Position numbers and translations under genes: made by a program. A model generated the notes under the pieces. The model was not told the origin of the DNA, searched no databases, and was given only the letters and a program-made list of their open reading frames with translations. A DNA stretch of 64,000 bases from Argentina anserina (lineage: Eukaryota > Streptophyta > Magnoliopsida > Rosales > Rosaceae), in the NCBI RefSeq assembly GCF_933775445.1, contig NC_065877.1, positions 15,314,001 to 15,378,000 on the forward strand, written 5' to 3'. Below, piece after piece: positions 47,771-59,478 of this stretch (position 1 is its first letter; every line of letters begins with the position of its first letter).

Positions 47771-49151
47771 TCATGTCTCATCAAAGTGACACTTTGCAAA
47801 TCTTGCAGTAAAGAGATCTCCGGTGGTTGGTTCTAAGTAGCGGACAATCGTTGGGGAATTATAGCCAACATAGATACCCAATTGTCTCTGAGGACCCATC
47901 TTAGTACGCAGTGGAGACGTAATAGGCACATAGACGGCGCAACCAAAACTGTGTAAGTGTGAAATATTGGGTTCGTAACCAGTTACCATCTGGTACGCAC
48001 TATACTTGGTTAGCCACGGGTCTAAAACGAAAAAGTGTCGCTGCATGCAACACTGCATATCCCCAGGCAGAGACCGGCATGTTATTACCCATAACCATTT
48101 CCCTAGCAACAAGCTGAACACGCTTGACGGTAGCCTCTGCTAAACCGTTCTGTGAATGAATATAAGGAACGGAATGTTCAAATTCTGTCTCAATAGACAT
48201 GCAGTAATCATCAAAAGTTTTGGAGGTGAATTCTCCTGCATTATCCAAACGAATGGATTTAATAGGATAGTCGGGGTGGTGATCCCAAAGTTTGATGATC
48301 TCAGCTAATAACTTAGCAAATGCAGCATTCCTTGTGGATAGCAAAGCGGTGCGTGATCAACGCGTCGATGCATCAACCAATACCATAGAATATCTAAAAG
48401 GTCTGCATTTTGGTTGAATAGGTCCACAAATGTCACCTTGGATACGTTGTAAGAATGGAATTTTCTCGGTTGAAACCTTAGAAAAAGAAGGACTTCCTTG
48501 AAATTTAGCAAGAGAACAAGCTTTGCAAAATGAGCGATAAGCATAAGAAATTAGCATGGAGGCATTAGAAAGCACGGGAGGCATCACAAGCTCATGTGAA
48601 GGAGGGGATGCCGCCACCGACGGCATGAAAGCCGTGGAGCTGCTGAGAGTGGCAGGCTCAGCCACACCGTGCGGTTCACGGGTAGGCACGGCCTCACCGT
48701 GTGGAGCACGGATGTGGTGATCCTCTAATCGCTTCCAGGACTTGAAAAATGGATGACCATATGAATTCTTAAGAATTATAATCATCATATCATGTCCAGG
48801 GTGCCCGAGACGGGCATGCCAAAGCATATAAGAGTCCGAAGCACAAACGTTATGTTCAACCGCATATGATTCAAAGATTCGAATGGAAGTAAGATACAAA
48901 CTATTCCCAAGACTCTTCATCCTCTCTAAGATGTGGCGCTGGCCTGCTTTCTCAGAGGTAACACAAAGATATTCCTCTCTAATCTCAACATAAGTATCGA
49001 GGTGAAAACCATTGGCACGTATGTCCTTAAAACTTAGCAAGGTGCGGGGAGACTTCGGAGCATTAAGTGCGTCAACGACGTTGAGAGTCGTACCATTAGG
49101 CAACATAAAAAAAAGCGGTACGTCTTCCTTGAATGATAGATTTCGAGCCAA
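47771..49151 (-). pseudogene. Copia GAG-pre-integrase and integrase
   Basis: The 49151 end starts with GAG-pre-integrase features (LWHARLGHPGHDMM) and then integrase: CKACSLAKFQGSPSF, GDICGPIQP, IRLDNAGEFTSKTFDDYC and SIETEFEHSVPYIHSQNGLAEATVKR. The continuation at about 48121-47771 includes LHSFGCAVYVPITSP and GIYVGYNSPTIVRYLEP. A Pro/Ala-rich insert (about residues 155-190 of the first frame) interrupts the region before CKAC. Two frame changes are present. Confidence 0.8.
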
Positions 49152-50013
49152 TCATTGTAGTCATCGAAGAAGTCGAAAACACTAGATTCGTGAACAACTC
49201 TCTATGCTGTAGGACAATGTGGGTGGTTCTGCAATCAGCTAGACATTCGATTTCACTGCGGGACATCTACAAAATGAAAATTAAGAGAGTCAGCGACATG
49301 GCAACAATTATGCAATACGCCGTAGGATATTGTAAGAAAGGGAATCGGAACAAAGTGTGGTCCCATCAAATGTATCACTAGCAATAGTACTTTATTCTTC
49401 AACTAAAGAGTTGGGAAACATGGTATTGAAACAGTGAAATACCAAACAGTAAACTAGGGTAGTAGAAACCATCCAAAAACGGTGTAAACGCACACATAAA
49501 GAGTGTCGGTGTGCATATAACGGACTTGGAGAAAACCGGAAAACTAACCGGAAAACCATGTCAAAAGAACTCAAAACTGGGTGAAATTTGGACTAAAAAA
49601 ACATGGCAGCAAGGACTGCTGGAAATATGCCAGAAAAATGACGAGAAACGATGAAAAAACATCGGAAAACCCGCCGGAAACCAGCGGCGCCGATTGCCGG
49701 AAAACCGGCCGGCGACGGCCAGTAAGGAGGCCGAAGCTGCAGGTCCAACAGGGGACGCCGACATGAACCAGATGGCGGCGCCGGAATTGCCGAAAAGTGG
49801 CCGGAAAGCTACTAAAACGCTGAAAAACGTTCCGAAAATGCCGGAACAGTAACCGGGTAAGGGCAAAGGCCAAACAACGTCAATTTTGACATTCCAAGGT
49901 CCGTTTTCCAAATTTTGAAGTTCCAAATTCACAATGTAGCACTATTGGGGTCCCATGTAACTCAAAAGCGTCCAATTTAAAAACCACGTGAGTTGCACAC
50001 GTTGATCATCATA

Positions 50014-50202
50014 CTAAGTGTGACGTCTCATGAACATGAGAGCTTGAGTCTTGGCCATGGGTGGGAAATCAACAAGAGGGTCAGCAAACATGTCTTCTAT
50101 CCCTTGGCTCTCAAAAGCGAGCTTCATGTCGGAAACCCAGCAGTGGTATTCCTTGCCTTCTAGATTAAGAAGGCCAAATTCCGGTCGAGATGGCAATGAC
50201 AT
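50014..50202 (-). pseudogene. Copia gag N-terminal fragment
   Basis: MSLPSRPEFGLLNLEGKEYH followed by CWVSDMKLAFESQGI fits the start of copia gag (typically L.L.G.NY..W...). The frame stops after 62 codons; the rest of gag and the protease are broken between 49990 and 49150. Confidence 0.6.
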
Positions 50203-50635
50203 CTACAAAAAAAACAAATACGGAATCGATTCGATTCAAGTGTAATAGGAATTAGAAGGGGTGACGTATATGGTCACTAGAAAAATAGATGCAAACGGCG
50301 ATACTCACGATCGCACCCAAAACAGTGGTGCACTCAGGTGACCACACGAAAATCGATTAACTTCTCTTTCAAAATAATCGTGACTCCCCTAGGACCGTCA
50401 CACAAAAAATCATTGACCAAGAGGGGAAACCCATCCCTCTATAGTTTCATCGGCGTTATAAGAAAGGCCGGAGTGAAGACAAGAAGACGGCTAATGGCGC
50501 CCGATATAATATATCTATACGTTCAAAAGCGGGTACGTTAATGAAAAAATTACCTTTGAAGGTGTGGAGAAGATTGGAGTAGCTTCTCTTGAGCGAAGAC
50601 TTTGCTTGTGAAGTTCTCATTTGTTGCGTGAATAT

Positions 50636-50850
50636 GCGGGGGGGGGGAGAAATCTTGAATGCTTTGATGCGGGATCTTGCGGGGCAAAAAGATGATTTTA
50701 CGGGGCGAATGCGGAGGAAACCCTGCGGCGTTGCGTGTAGGGGCTGCGGAGGTCTGCAGGGGCTGCTGGGGCTGCGGGGTCTGCGAGCATTACAGGGGGC
50801 TGCAGGGGTCGGCAGCTGCGGCGGGCAGAGGCGGAGATGAGCGGTAGGAG
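50636..50850. other. G-rich tract in the copia leader
   Basis: A run of about ten G (near 50638-50648) followed by repeated ggggctgc/gggtctgc words to about 50825. The plus strand has many GGG/GGGG runs at short spacing and could form G-quadruplexes. It lies between the gag start and the 5' LTR, that is, in the element's untranslated leader. Confidence 0.6.
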
Positions 50851-51163
50851 CTGTTGCCGACGAGGAGCGCCGACGGGAAAGTTGTCAAAGCCCGGAGACG
50901 AAGGCGGTCGACGGGAGAGAGAAAATAAAATTTCTAGGGCTCTAAAAATTCAGGGTTTTATGGCAAAATGCGTGATAACGTGATGCAGGATAAAACAACT
51001 GTATTTTTATTGAATGATATGAAGGGATATATATAGGCATTAAAAAACCACAATCCTATAGGATTCTGAGTTCTAATCTATTATAAAGATGCTAATTTAT
51101 CTCTTAACAGTAAACTTATTAGGCTAAGACACACAATGGTAGAACAGTAATTCTCCCGGAACA

Positions 51164-51575
51164 AGGGAATATAATTGTGGAAAAGAAACTACTGCGTGGT
51201 GGTAAGTTAGTAATTTAAAATCATTTTTGATAAAGCAACTACATTATTTATTTTAAAACTAAAATAATTGTGCAAAATCTATGGAAATATACGTGCCCAA
51301 TGTGAGTAATGTCGAGGATGCCTTGAAGGTGTTCGATGAAATGCTCTGCCTTCCGTTATCCCATTCGATATCAATTCTTGACTCAACTCGTCAAATGGAA
51401 ACACTATTGTGCAGTCATCCCTCTCTTTAGAAATCTGCTTCCCCATCGAATTTCTCCTATTGCTTATACTCTGTCTTGACGGATTGTGCAACAACCAGCA
51501 GCTTTCAGCGCCAATAGAATTGCATAACAAGATGGAAGCCAACAAATTGGAGCTTGTTGAGTGAATATGATTAGT
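51164..51575. other. Short spacer between copia element and MULE array
   Basis: No recognised feature. A minus-strand open frame near 51279-51620 has no domain. Confidence 0.4.
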
Positions 51576-51918
51576 TGGTAAAAATTGCCGATTTACACCC
51601 CGAACTTGTATTTGAGTCAATTTACCTCCTAAACTTGGTAAAAATTGCCGATTTGCACCCCATCCGTTAAATTTAACTGTTTCTATTTAATTTTGCGTCA
51701 CATGTCATGCACATGAGGAGTAATGTTGTCATTTTCTATTTATATTTTTCTTTAAAACAATTAAAAATATTCTTTAAAATGAGGATTATTTTGTTAATTA
51801 AATTATTTATTTACATCTTTTTTCTACATAGTTAACCCTACTTTAAATTATATATTCAACATATCCACCCATTCAAATATAGTGTGTTGTGTATAAATAT
51901 ATTTTTATATGTACACAT

Positions 51919-52134
51919 TGTTGGAGGAGGAACAAAACGAGAATAATAACGACGTAATAGAACATAACGTAACTGTTTATTGATTAATAATGAGGGAATA
52001 TATAGGCATTACATAACTACAATCCCGTAGGATTCGGAGTCTTAATCTATTACAGAGATGCGAATTTATCTCTAACAGGAAACCTAATAAGGCTAAGACA
52101 CACACAATGGTAAAATAGTAATTCTCTCGGAACA
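51919..52134 (-). repeat. Solo LTR, array unit 1
   Basis: tgttggaggagg ... ctcggaaca; left flank cacat, right flank now tacat (one substitution). Same insertion site as the LTR at 45034. Confidence 0.8.
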
Positions 52135-52665
52135 TACATTTATTTTTAATTTTCGATGTATTTATTTATTTATATTTTTCTAATATCTTTTAACATACCA
52201 TATCACATAAAATAATAAATATATAAATCAATAGGAAAAATTGCCAAAATACACCATAAACTTGGCTAAAATTGTCAATATGCACCCCAAACTTGTATTT
52301 AAGTCAATTTACCTCATAAACTTGGTAAAAATTACTGATTTACACCCCAAACTTGTATTTGAGTCAATTTACCTCCTAAACTTGGTAAAAATTGCCGATT
52401 TGCACCCCATCCGTTAAATTTAACTGTTTCTATTCAATTTTGCATCACATGTCATGCACATGAGGAGTAATGTTGTCATTTTCTATTTATATTTTTCTTT
52501 AAAACAAATAAAAATATTCTTTAAAATGAAGATTATTTTGTTAATTAAATTATTTATTTACATCTTTTTTCTACATAGTTAACCCTACTTTGAATTATAT
52601 ATTCAACATATCCACCCATTCAAATATAGTGTGTTGTGTATAAATATATTTTTATATGTACACAT

Positions 52666-52881
52666 TGTTGGAGGAGGAACAAAACGAGAATAATAACGAC
52701 GTAATAGAACATAACGTAACTGTTTATTGATTGATAATGAGGCAATATATAGGCATTACATAACTACAATCCCGTAGGATTCGGAGTCCTAATCTATTAC
52801 AGAGATGCGAATTTATCTCTAACAGGAAACCTAATAAGGCTAAGACACACACAATGGTAGAATAGTAATTCTCTCGGAACA
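52666..52881 (-). repeat. Solo LTR, array unit 2
   Basis: Nearly identical to unit 1, including the altered right flank (tacat), which groups units 1 and 2 as the most recent duplication. Confidence 0.8.
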
Positions 52882-52980
52882 TACATTTATTTTTAATTTT
52901 CAATGTATTTATTTATTTATATTTTTCTAATATCTTTTAACATACCATATCACATAAAATAATAAATATATAAATCAATA

Positions 52981-53932
52981 GGCAAAATTGCCAAAATACA
53001 CCCTAAACTTGGCTAAAATTGTCAATATGCACCCCAAACTTGTATTTAAGTCAATTTACCTCCTAAACTTGGTAAAAATTGCTGATTTGCACCTCATCCG
53101 TTAAATTTAACTGTTTTCATCCAATTTTGCGTCAAATGTCATGCACATGAGGGGTAATATTGTCATTTTCTATTTATATTTTTCTTAAAAACAAATACAA
53201 ATATTTTTTTAAAGGAGGATTATTTTTTAATCAAATTATTTATTTACATCTTTTTTCTACATACTTAACCCTACTTTGAATTATATATTCAACATACCCA
53301 CCCATTCAAATATAGTGTGTTGTGTGTATATATATATATGTACACATTGTTGGAGGAGGAACGAAACGAGAATAATAACAACGTAATGGAACAAAACGTA
53401 ACCATTTAATTATTGATAATAGGGTATATATATAGGCATTACATAACTACAATCTCGTAAGATTCAGAGTCTTAATCTATTACAGAGATGCAAATCTATC
53501 TCTAACAAGAAACCTAATAAGGCTAAGACACACACAATGGAAGAATAGTAATTCTCCCAGAACACACATTTATTTTTAATTTTCAATGTATTTATTTATA
53601 TTTTTATAATATCTTTTAACATACTATATCACGTAAAATAATAAATATATAAATCAATAACATGTTTCGAAAAAAAAATTGTAACAAGTGTTCATCTTAA
53701 GTAATTTTATTAATTTATTTCATTATTAAATATGAATAAATATATAATGACAATATTGCCCCTCCAATGCATGACATTTGACTTAAAATTGGATGGAAAA
53801 TATTAAATTTAACGGATAGGGTGCAAATTGGCAATTTTTGTCAAGTTTAGGAGGTAAATTGACTCAAATACAAGTTCAGGGTGCAAATTGACAATTATGA
53901 CCAAGTTTGGGGTGCAAATCGGCCTTTTTGCC
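52981..53932. mobile_element. Inner MULE copy with exact 9-bp target duplication
   Basis: Ends ggcaaaattgccaaaataca and gcaaatcggcctttttgcc bound 952 bp. The 9-mer aaatcaata is duplicated at 52972-52980 and 53933-53941, and that 9-mer is a normal internal sequence of the same MULE family (seen uninterrupted at about 45341). So this copy inserted into a sister element. Confidence 0.85.
53348..53564 (-). repeat. Solo LTR, array unit 3
   Basis: tgttggaggagg ... ctcccagaaca, flanked by cacat on both sides (53343-53347, 53565-53569). It retains the original duplication, unlike units 1 and 2. Confidence 0.8.
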
Positions 53933-54277
53933 AAATCAATAACATGTTTCGAAAGAACAAACATTGTAGCAAGTGTTCCTCTTAAATAATTTTATTAATT
54001 TATTTCATAATTAAATATGAATAAATATATAATGACAATACTACCTCTTAAATGCATGACATGTGACTTAAAATTGGATTGAAAACATTAAATTTAACGG
54101 ATATGGTGCAAATCAGCAATTTTTACCCAGTTTAGGAGGTAAATTGACTCAAATGCAAGTTCGGGGTGTAAATCGGCAATTTTTACTAAGTTTAGGAGGT
54201 AAATTTACTCAAATGCAAGTTCGGGGTGCAAATTGACAATTAATATCAAATTTAGGGTGCAAATCGACATTTTTACC

Positions 54278-55435
54278 TTATAAAGTTGATATGAACTATT
54301 AAAACAGATGGCTTTCGTTATATGAAATGGAAATTTGTGAGTTATGCCTATTAAATACCTCAATGTATTAAAATTACATGTCTATTAGCATTGGCTTTTC
54401 ATAATTAAACTCGCATTTAGTGTTGTCATATCCTTATCTTTATTACTTGGAGCTTCCACTGCTGTTGACTAATTCTGGCTAGATTGATACGCTGCTAATT
54501 ATATGGGTTGTACTAATCAGTAAGATTTATGGATATGCAGAGTAGTCGAGTGTTTTCAAGAAAGAAGCCAATGGATTATTTTCACTGTTCTAAAATGTGG
54601 CCACCTAGGCGCTAAGAGGTGGGTCACCGCCATGCTTTTCACCTATTCGGTCATCTTTGACGTTCGAGAGATTTGGTAGCCACCTAGGCAGTCCATGGAG
54701 TTCCTCAGCGGTCCACGGCGTTCCTCGACAGTCAAAATCAGTGGACTTTTAGAAATAAAAAAATTAAAACGCAGTGGAAGTAAAAAACTTCATAATGAAA
54801 ATGTTATTTCAGATTATGACATGGAAGATGAGAAAAGAAAAATAGATATTGAGTTTGAATCCAATACTGAATAAGTTAGTGAAAGATTTGGAGAAGAACT
54901 TAAGATTTAGTCTTGCATTTGTTTTACAATTTACATTTTGTTTTAATATTTTTGTATGAACTTTGAATTTAAATAATTTTGAGTTTATACTATTTTGAAA
55001 ATTAATATTGAGTATTATTATATTTTTTTAAACATATATATAGTTTACATACCGTTTAGCGTTTTTTCGAACCTTGATTATATTACATCATGTTCTTGGA
55101 GAATTTGATCCTACATGTAGAATTACTGAAGTATGTAGTCAATAACAAGGGTGAATCCATCCCAAGGCTTACTTGGTCTGGAGCCCATGTAAAAATTTGA
55201 AGCCCAAAATATTTCGTACATGTATGCTAGCCCAGGAAAAAAAGATTTGGTATGTGTTTGCGAGTTGCAGACAACAGAAGAATAAGAAAAAGAAGAGGAG
55301 GTGCAAATGAGCAATCTGCCAATCTCCACTGTTACTCGCCTGCTCCAGTCCTCCGCCACACTCCTCTAGTCCTCACACCCTCATAGATTGTAGTCTCCAC
55401 TGCTGATCCAGTCCCCTCCGCCACATTCCTCTGGT
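54278..55435. other. Intergenic, repeat-like
   Basis: Includes a stretch rich in cacctaggc words (54600-54700), which recur in plant dispersed repeats, followed by an acidic coding-like stretch without a frame. No gene supported. Confidence 0.4.
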
Positions 55436-55443
55436 CCTCCCAC

Positions 55444-56003
55444 TAGGGGTGGGCACGGGACGGGATGAGATGGGACGGAGCTCATCCCACGTCCCGTCCC
55501 ACTCTTTTGAATCGGGACGGGATCGGGACGGGACGAGGGTTTTTAAGAATGCATCCCACTCGGGATTAATCCCGGTTGGGACGGGACGGGATCGGGACGG
55601 GACGGGACAAATCCCACCTTTTTATGAAGCTAAATAAAAACCTATATTTTTATTTTTTTCATAACAAAGTAACATTTAATAATGAAATTTTAACAAAAAA
55701 AATGCATATTATGTTTAAAATATTATAAATTACCATTATTATTTGAGTTGATATAATTTTAGAGTTATTAAGAACATAAATTAGTTTCATTTTGATACAA
55801 ATATATAAGAAAATATAAGTTTTCATTAAAGGTGGGACGGGACGAGACGAAGCGGGATAGAAATTATTCGTCTCACGTCCCATCCCACTAGAATGAAGCG
55901 GGATGGGATCGGGGCGGGACGAACATTTTTAGACCTCCGTCTCGTCCCGTCCCTATGAATTTCGGGACGGGATCGGAATTTCCGTTTTTTATGCCCACCC
56001 CTA
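55444..56003. mobile_element. hAT-like MITE with exact 8-bp duplication
   Basis: Terminal repeats taggggtgggcac and tgcccacccct(a), with 8-bp flank cctcccac exactly duplicated at 55436-55443 and 56004-56011. Subterminal GGGACGGGA-type repeats in both orientations enclose an AT-rich core. 560 bp, no transposase. Confidence 0.85.
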
Positions 56004-56429
56004 CCTCCCACCCTCACAATCATAGATGGAGTTGCGACACCGACACAGAAGAAGAGGCCCGATATGGTGACTGATTTTCTGGCTTAGGGAATTAGGATGA
56101 TCCACCTTCTTCATTGCTTCTTCAACTAATCATATTCACTCAACTTTCAATCGTTTCAGGTACTATCCGATTGACCGATCCTCCGTCGATTTCACATGGA
56201 TTAGTTTTCTAATTTCAATTCACATTGTCAAAAAAATTTATTTTGGCTTTCAGCCAAATTTGAAGGCCTCCCAATATTCCAATCCTAGATCCGACATGGT
56301 CAATAACATTTGAAATATCATGTTGGATATATTTTAGTTTTCATTCCTCAGTTCTTTTGTTCTTAATGATGTTTTGATATTCTCTAGCTTTGGTTCACGC
56401 CCAAATGATGTCTGATATTATCTGTTGTG

Positions 56430-56690
56430 CTAGTTGGCAATGGAAGCGGCATCCCTCTCAGGCATGTAAATTATTTCCCAGATAATTTGCTGTGATTCGC
56501 ACCTGGGTTAAAACTTAAAACGAAGCTTTTAGCCAAGCTTCAGCATGCGAATCTTGTTTACCTCTTGGGTTGCTATGTTAATTAGGAGGAATTGATATCT
56601 TTCGAAGAGTACACGGATGAATAGTTTTGCTTGGTATCGTCAAAATACTTCTTCAAATTAATTCTTAGCGGAATTCATAACAGTGTCACT
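56430..56690 (+). pseudogene. Receptor-like kinase fragment
   Basis: The 56523-56583 frame reads KLLAKLQHANLVYLLGCYVN then a stop, with SFEEYTDE nearby. It resembles the subdomain III-V region of S-domain/cysteine-rich receptor-like kinases (consensus LIAKLQHxNLVRLLGC). The glycine-rich loop, catalytic HRD/DFG and everything else are gone. A dead fragment. Confidence 0.5.
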
Positions 56691-56699
56691 GTCATCTAA

Positions 56700-57440
56700 C
56701 TGACAGTCCATCTATGTGACAAGCGGAATTTTTCTCCACAGTTAACAACTTTATCAGTGGATAAAGCCTTAAACTGATTCGGGAGTTGTTCAGATGGAGC
56801 AGCTGACATGGACATTGGAGTCCTAACGGCTATAGTATCATCAAGAGTAGCACGGAGTGTAACCTGCAGCCTAAGTTAGTGTAATGCCCCTGAGATAGCA
56901 AAGAACACTGCAGCTCCTCTATCCTGGTTACCTCTTTCTTTTTGAAGCATCAATTGAACATATAGCATGCATCGTTAGAACCTTTGATTGGATCGGAGCA
57001 TAGCAATTGCTTGTTCTGGGCTGAGGTGCTTTAGATTTTTCATCTATTGCCATATATGGGTCGGAAAAAAAAGATAATTCATCTATGCCCTTAATAATGA
57101 AGATACACATTTTACACTTCAGTAAGGAATTGGTGGAGGCTTCACTTCAGGTGTCAGCATACAGATACGAAACACACAAACACCGGTCATGCCAAGATCC
57201 TCTATAAGGTCTTGCATCCATTGGAGAACCATGTGAGAGCTATGCCAAGAGGCCAAGCTCCATTGCCTGAATCAATTTCAATGTTAAACCAGCTACAAAG
57301 CGATACCGGAAGTGCCTATTAAACATATGTTCATACTGCAAGCCTATTGTTTGATTGGGACAGGAGCTAGAGCAAGACATCAAGGCCCGCAGAAGTTTTG
57401 CAAAATCAATGTTTACGCCTAGACAAATAAGATATTAAGA
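56700..57440 (-). pseudogene. Unidentified gene-like debris
   Basis: On the minus strand two adjacent frames read coherently, one with FRYRFVAGLTLKLIQAMELG (about 57340-57270) and, one frame away, MVLQWMQDLIEDLGMTGVCV ending PEVKPPPIPY at about 57125. Further down lies SDPYMAIDEKSKAPQPRTSN. This looks like one eroded gene, but I cannot name it. Confidence 0.35.
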
Positions 57441-57588
57441 TTATTAACAACTTTTATTCAAATTGGCCAACTTCAAGTATCAGATAATTCGGTTGAAGAC
57501 TAGGTACCAAATTGTCCGGCTATCTATACTTGTACCACATATATGTGTTTTCATAAGAAAAGAAATGTACTGTGTAAGAAGAACTTAG

Positions 57589-57893
57589 AGCATCTCTAAC
57601 AGTGTTAGCTATATACATAACTAAAAATAGCTAAAAGTAACATTTAGCTACCCAAAACCATCGTTAGACTTCAACAATGATAGTTATTTTAAAACTAATT
57701 CAATTTTCAACACATAAATATAGTTTAGCTAGAGTTATTTTCTCTTTCCTCCCTAGTTATATTTAACTAGAATTTTTAGCCAAAGTTTAATATAACTTTT
57801 GAATAGCTAGTCTGATGAAGGTAAAAATTATCATAAACTTTGTTAAAAAGTCAAATTTATCAAGATAGCTAGCCTTTTGGAGATACCCTTGCC
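57589..57893. mobile_element. Small MITE with agagcatctc-type ends
   Basis: Left end agagcatctctaacagtgtt and right end ggctagc-like ...ttttggagatacccttg are imperfect inverted repeats of the widespread plant 'gagcatctccaac' MITE type. AT-rich interior with tagct words. The duplication is not clear. Confidence 0.55.
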
Positions 57894-59478
57894 ATTTTAC
57901 CTAAACATCATCGGTGGTTGCAAACTAGCCCATATACACTAGTACTCATCAGAGCAACATATTTGTGTGTACTATCCTAATGATACGACCTAAACAAAAC
58001 AAAAACAAAAAGTGCTACATCGGTTAATCTATTGCAATGCACTTCCACTTCATCAAAATCAATTTTGTAGGTAAAAGAAATGATTGAATATGCTAATTCT
58101 TCAGTAGGGGTAATTGTCCATGAGCTTGGTTACACAGGGTACATCCCAATCAATCCTACACACCGAAAGTGGAAAGAAGTGTTCTTTATTTAGGGTTCAT
58201 TTTCCCCCAAAGTCTCTTTCAAAAGTTTTAGGTATTGCTTCATCTTTGAGCTCTAGTCATTTCTACATGTTCTTATAGATTTTTCCTCGTTTGAGCTAAA
58301 TTCCAACGAACTTGCATCACCATCTTTGTTTTTCTTTCTTTTGAATAAGGGCGCTGTACATTTTAATATCTCAATTTATTCCCACTCATAATGAAAAACT
58401 CCGAATAACTGAGTTTGAGTACACAAGACTGATGAGTGCCTGAATTCATTTTTGCTATGATCATATTCACAATGTCAGGCCCAAATCATGTTCTGGATAT
58501 CCACCTTGGTGATAGTAGAATTTTCCCATGTTCTCATCTTAATGATCTTATTTGTTTTTCTTGGCGTAATCTTTAACTAATCAATGATTAAATCCTCCAA
58601 ATATGCAACTCCTATTCCTAGGCATTGTTTATTCTAACCCACAATCTCAATCTGAAAAATATTCCAACAGGATTGGGAGAATCCCATACAAAACATTATC
58701 CTCTTTTTGACTCCATCAACATCCCACATTCACATTCCACGATTCACAAATCCCACCACCATGTTTTGGAATCCACATGTTCTTGCTTTGATGCTATCCA
58801 AATAACCCACTAATCAAAATCAATATCATTAAGGGATAAAAAGAAGAGCATAATGGAATGAAAGATATAAACATTATATGCAACAGAAGATAGAAAGTTT
58901 TAGAACACCAATAGAAGTGTAATTGAATGATACATTATGGATGGATCATAATTTATTCATCTTCCAATTTATCCCCAGCAATTGACACTACCAATAACTG
59001 GATCCAAAAATTACAGTAGAAAACTTCAGGCTCAACATCCATTCCAATCCCCAAAAATGGACCAGGGGTCCGAGCCGAGTATGAGAGATCTCAAAAGAAC
59101 ATAATAGAATACGACCCTCCTAATTTTTAACGAGTAGACATTGAATAAAAGGATAAATATGAAACAGCCATTAGATAATGAGTTTCATAAGCATAGAACA
59201 TGTTGCTCACCACCAAAAAATGATGATCATATAAACCTAGATTTGAGAATATTGGAAGCAAAATGACACCAAGACTGAGTTTTGTATATAACCCAGAGGT
59301 ATTCTTACGCTTTCTAATTTCTGTAACAATAAATGGTGTGCCTTTCTGCATTTGCTTTCATCCATGTCCCCAATCACCCTTCCCTTATCAACCCCCAACA
59401 AAATCTGGAAAAAAGAATGCATTATGTTATTTACCGAAAACTTCATGTTAACTGCCTTGATACCAGGTGAACACTGGA
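57894..59478. other. Intergenic; contains 3' UTR of the CCCH gene at its right end
   Basis: No gene identified; only short open frames without domains. The last several hundred bases before 59479 are the expected 3' UTR of the minus-strand gene. Confidence 0.5.

Larger units (their letters stand above)
46210..51163 (-). mobile_element. Ty1-copia element with 185-bp LTRs, RT deleted
   Basis: LTRs at 46210-46394 and 50981-51163 share tgatgca at one end and ctccc(g)gaaaca/aaca at the other. The internal domains on the minus strand run gag (about 50202-50014), GAG-pre-integrase/integrase (49151-47771), then RNase H (47078-46563). RT is absent. Direct flanks of the outer LTR ends do not match, so no target duplication is visible, perhaps because of the extra LTR piece at 46101. 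Defective copy. Confidence 0.75.
51576..54277. mobile_element. Nested/tandem MULE array, three left arms and two right arms
   Basis: Three successive copies of the left arm plus internal DNA, with a period of about 735-745 bp, begin at about 51576, 52234 and 52981; right arms end at 53932 and about 54277. Each left unit carries the same solo LTR at the same internal site. The first unit lacks its outermost TIR bases, and one right arm is missing. The arrangement fits insertion of one MULE into another plus a tandem duplication of the left unit. Confidence 0.75.

Noticed and set aside
49561..49932. Phe/Ser/Pro-rich open frames in the copia gag region
   Set aside because: Low-complexity and overlapping in two frames, inside a decayed retrotransposon.
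51576..54277. CRISPR-like or satellite array
   Set aside because: Units are full MULE arms with target duplications and inserted LTRs; spacing and content do not fit CRISPR or a simple satellite.
55123..55359. 78-codon minus-strand frame
   Set aside because: No domain or homology I can recognise, in a repeat-rich stretch.
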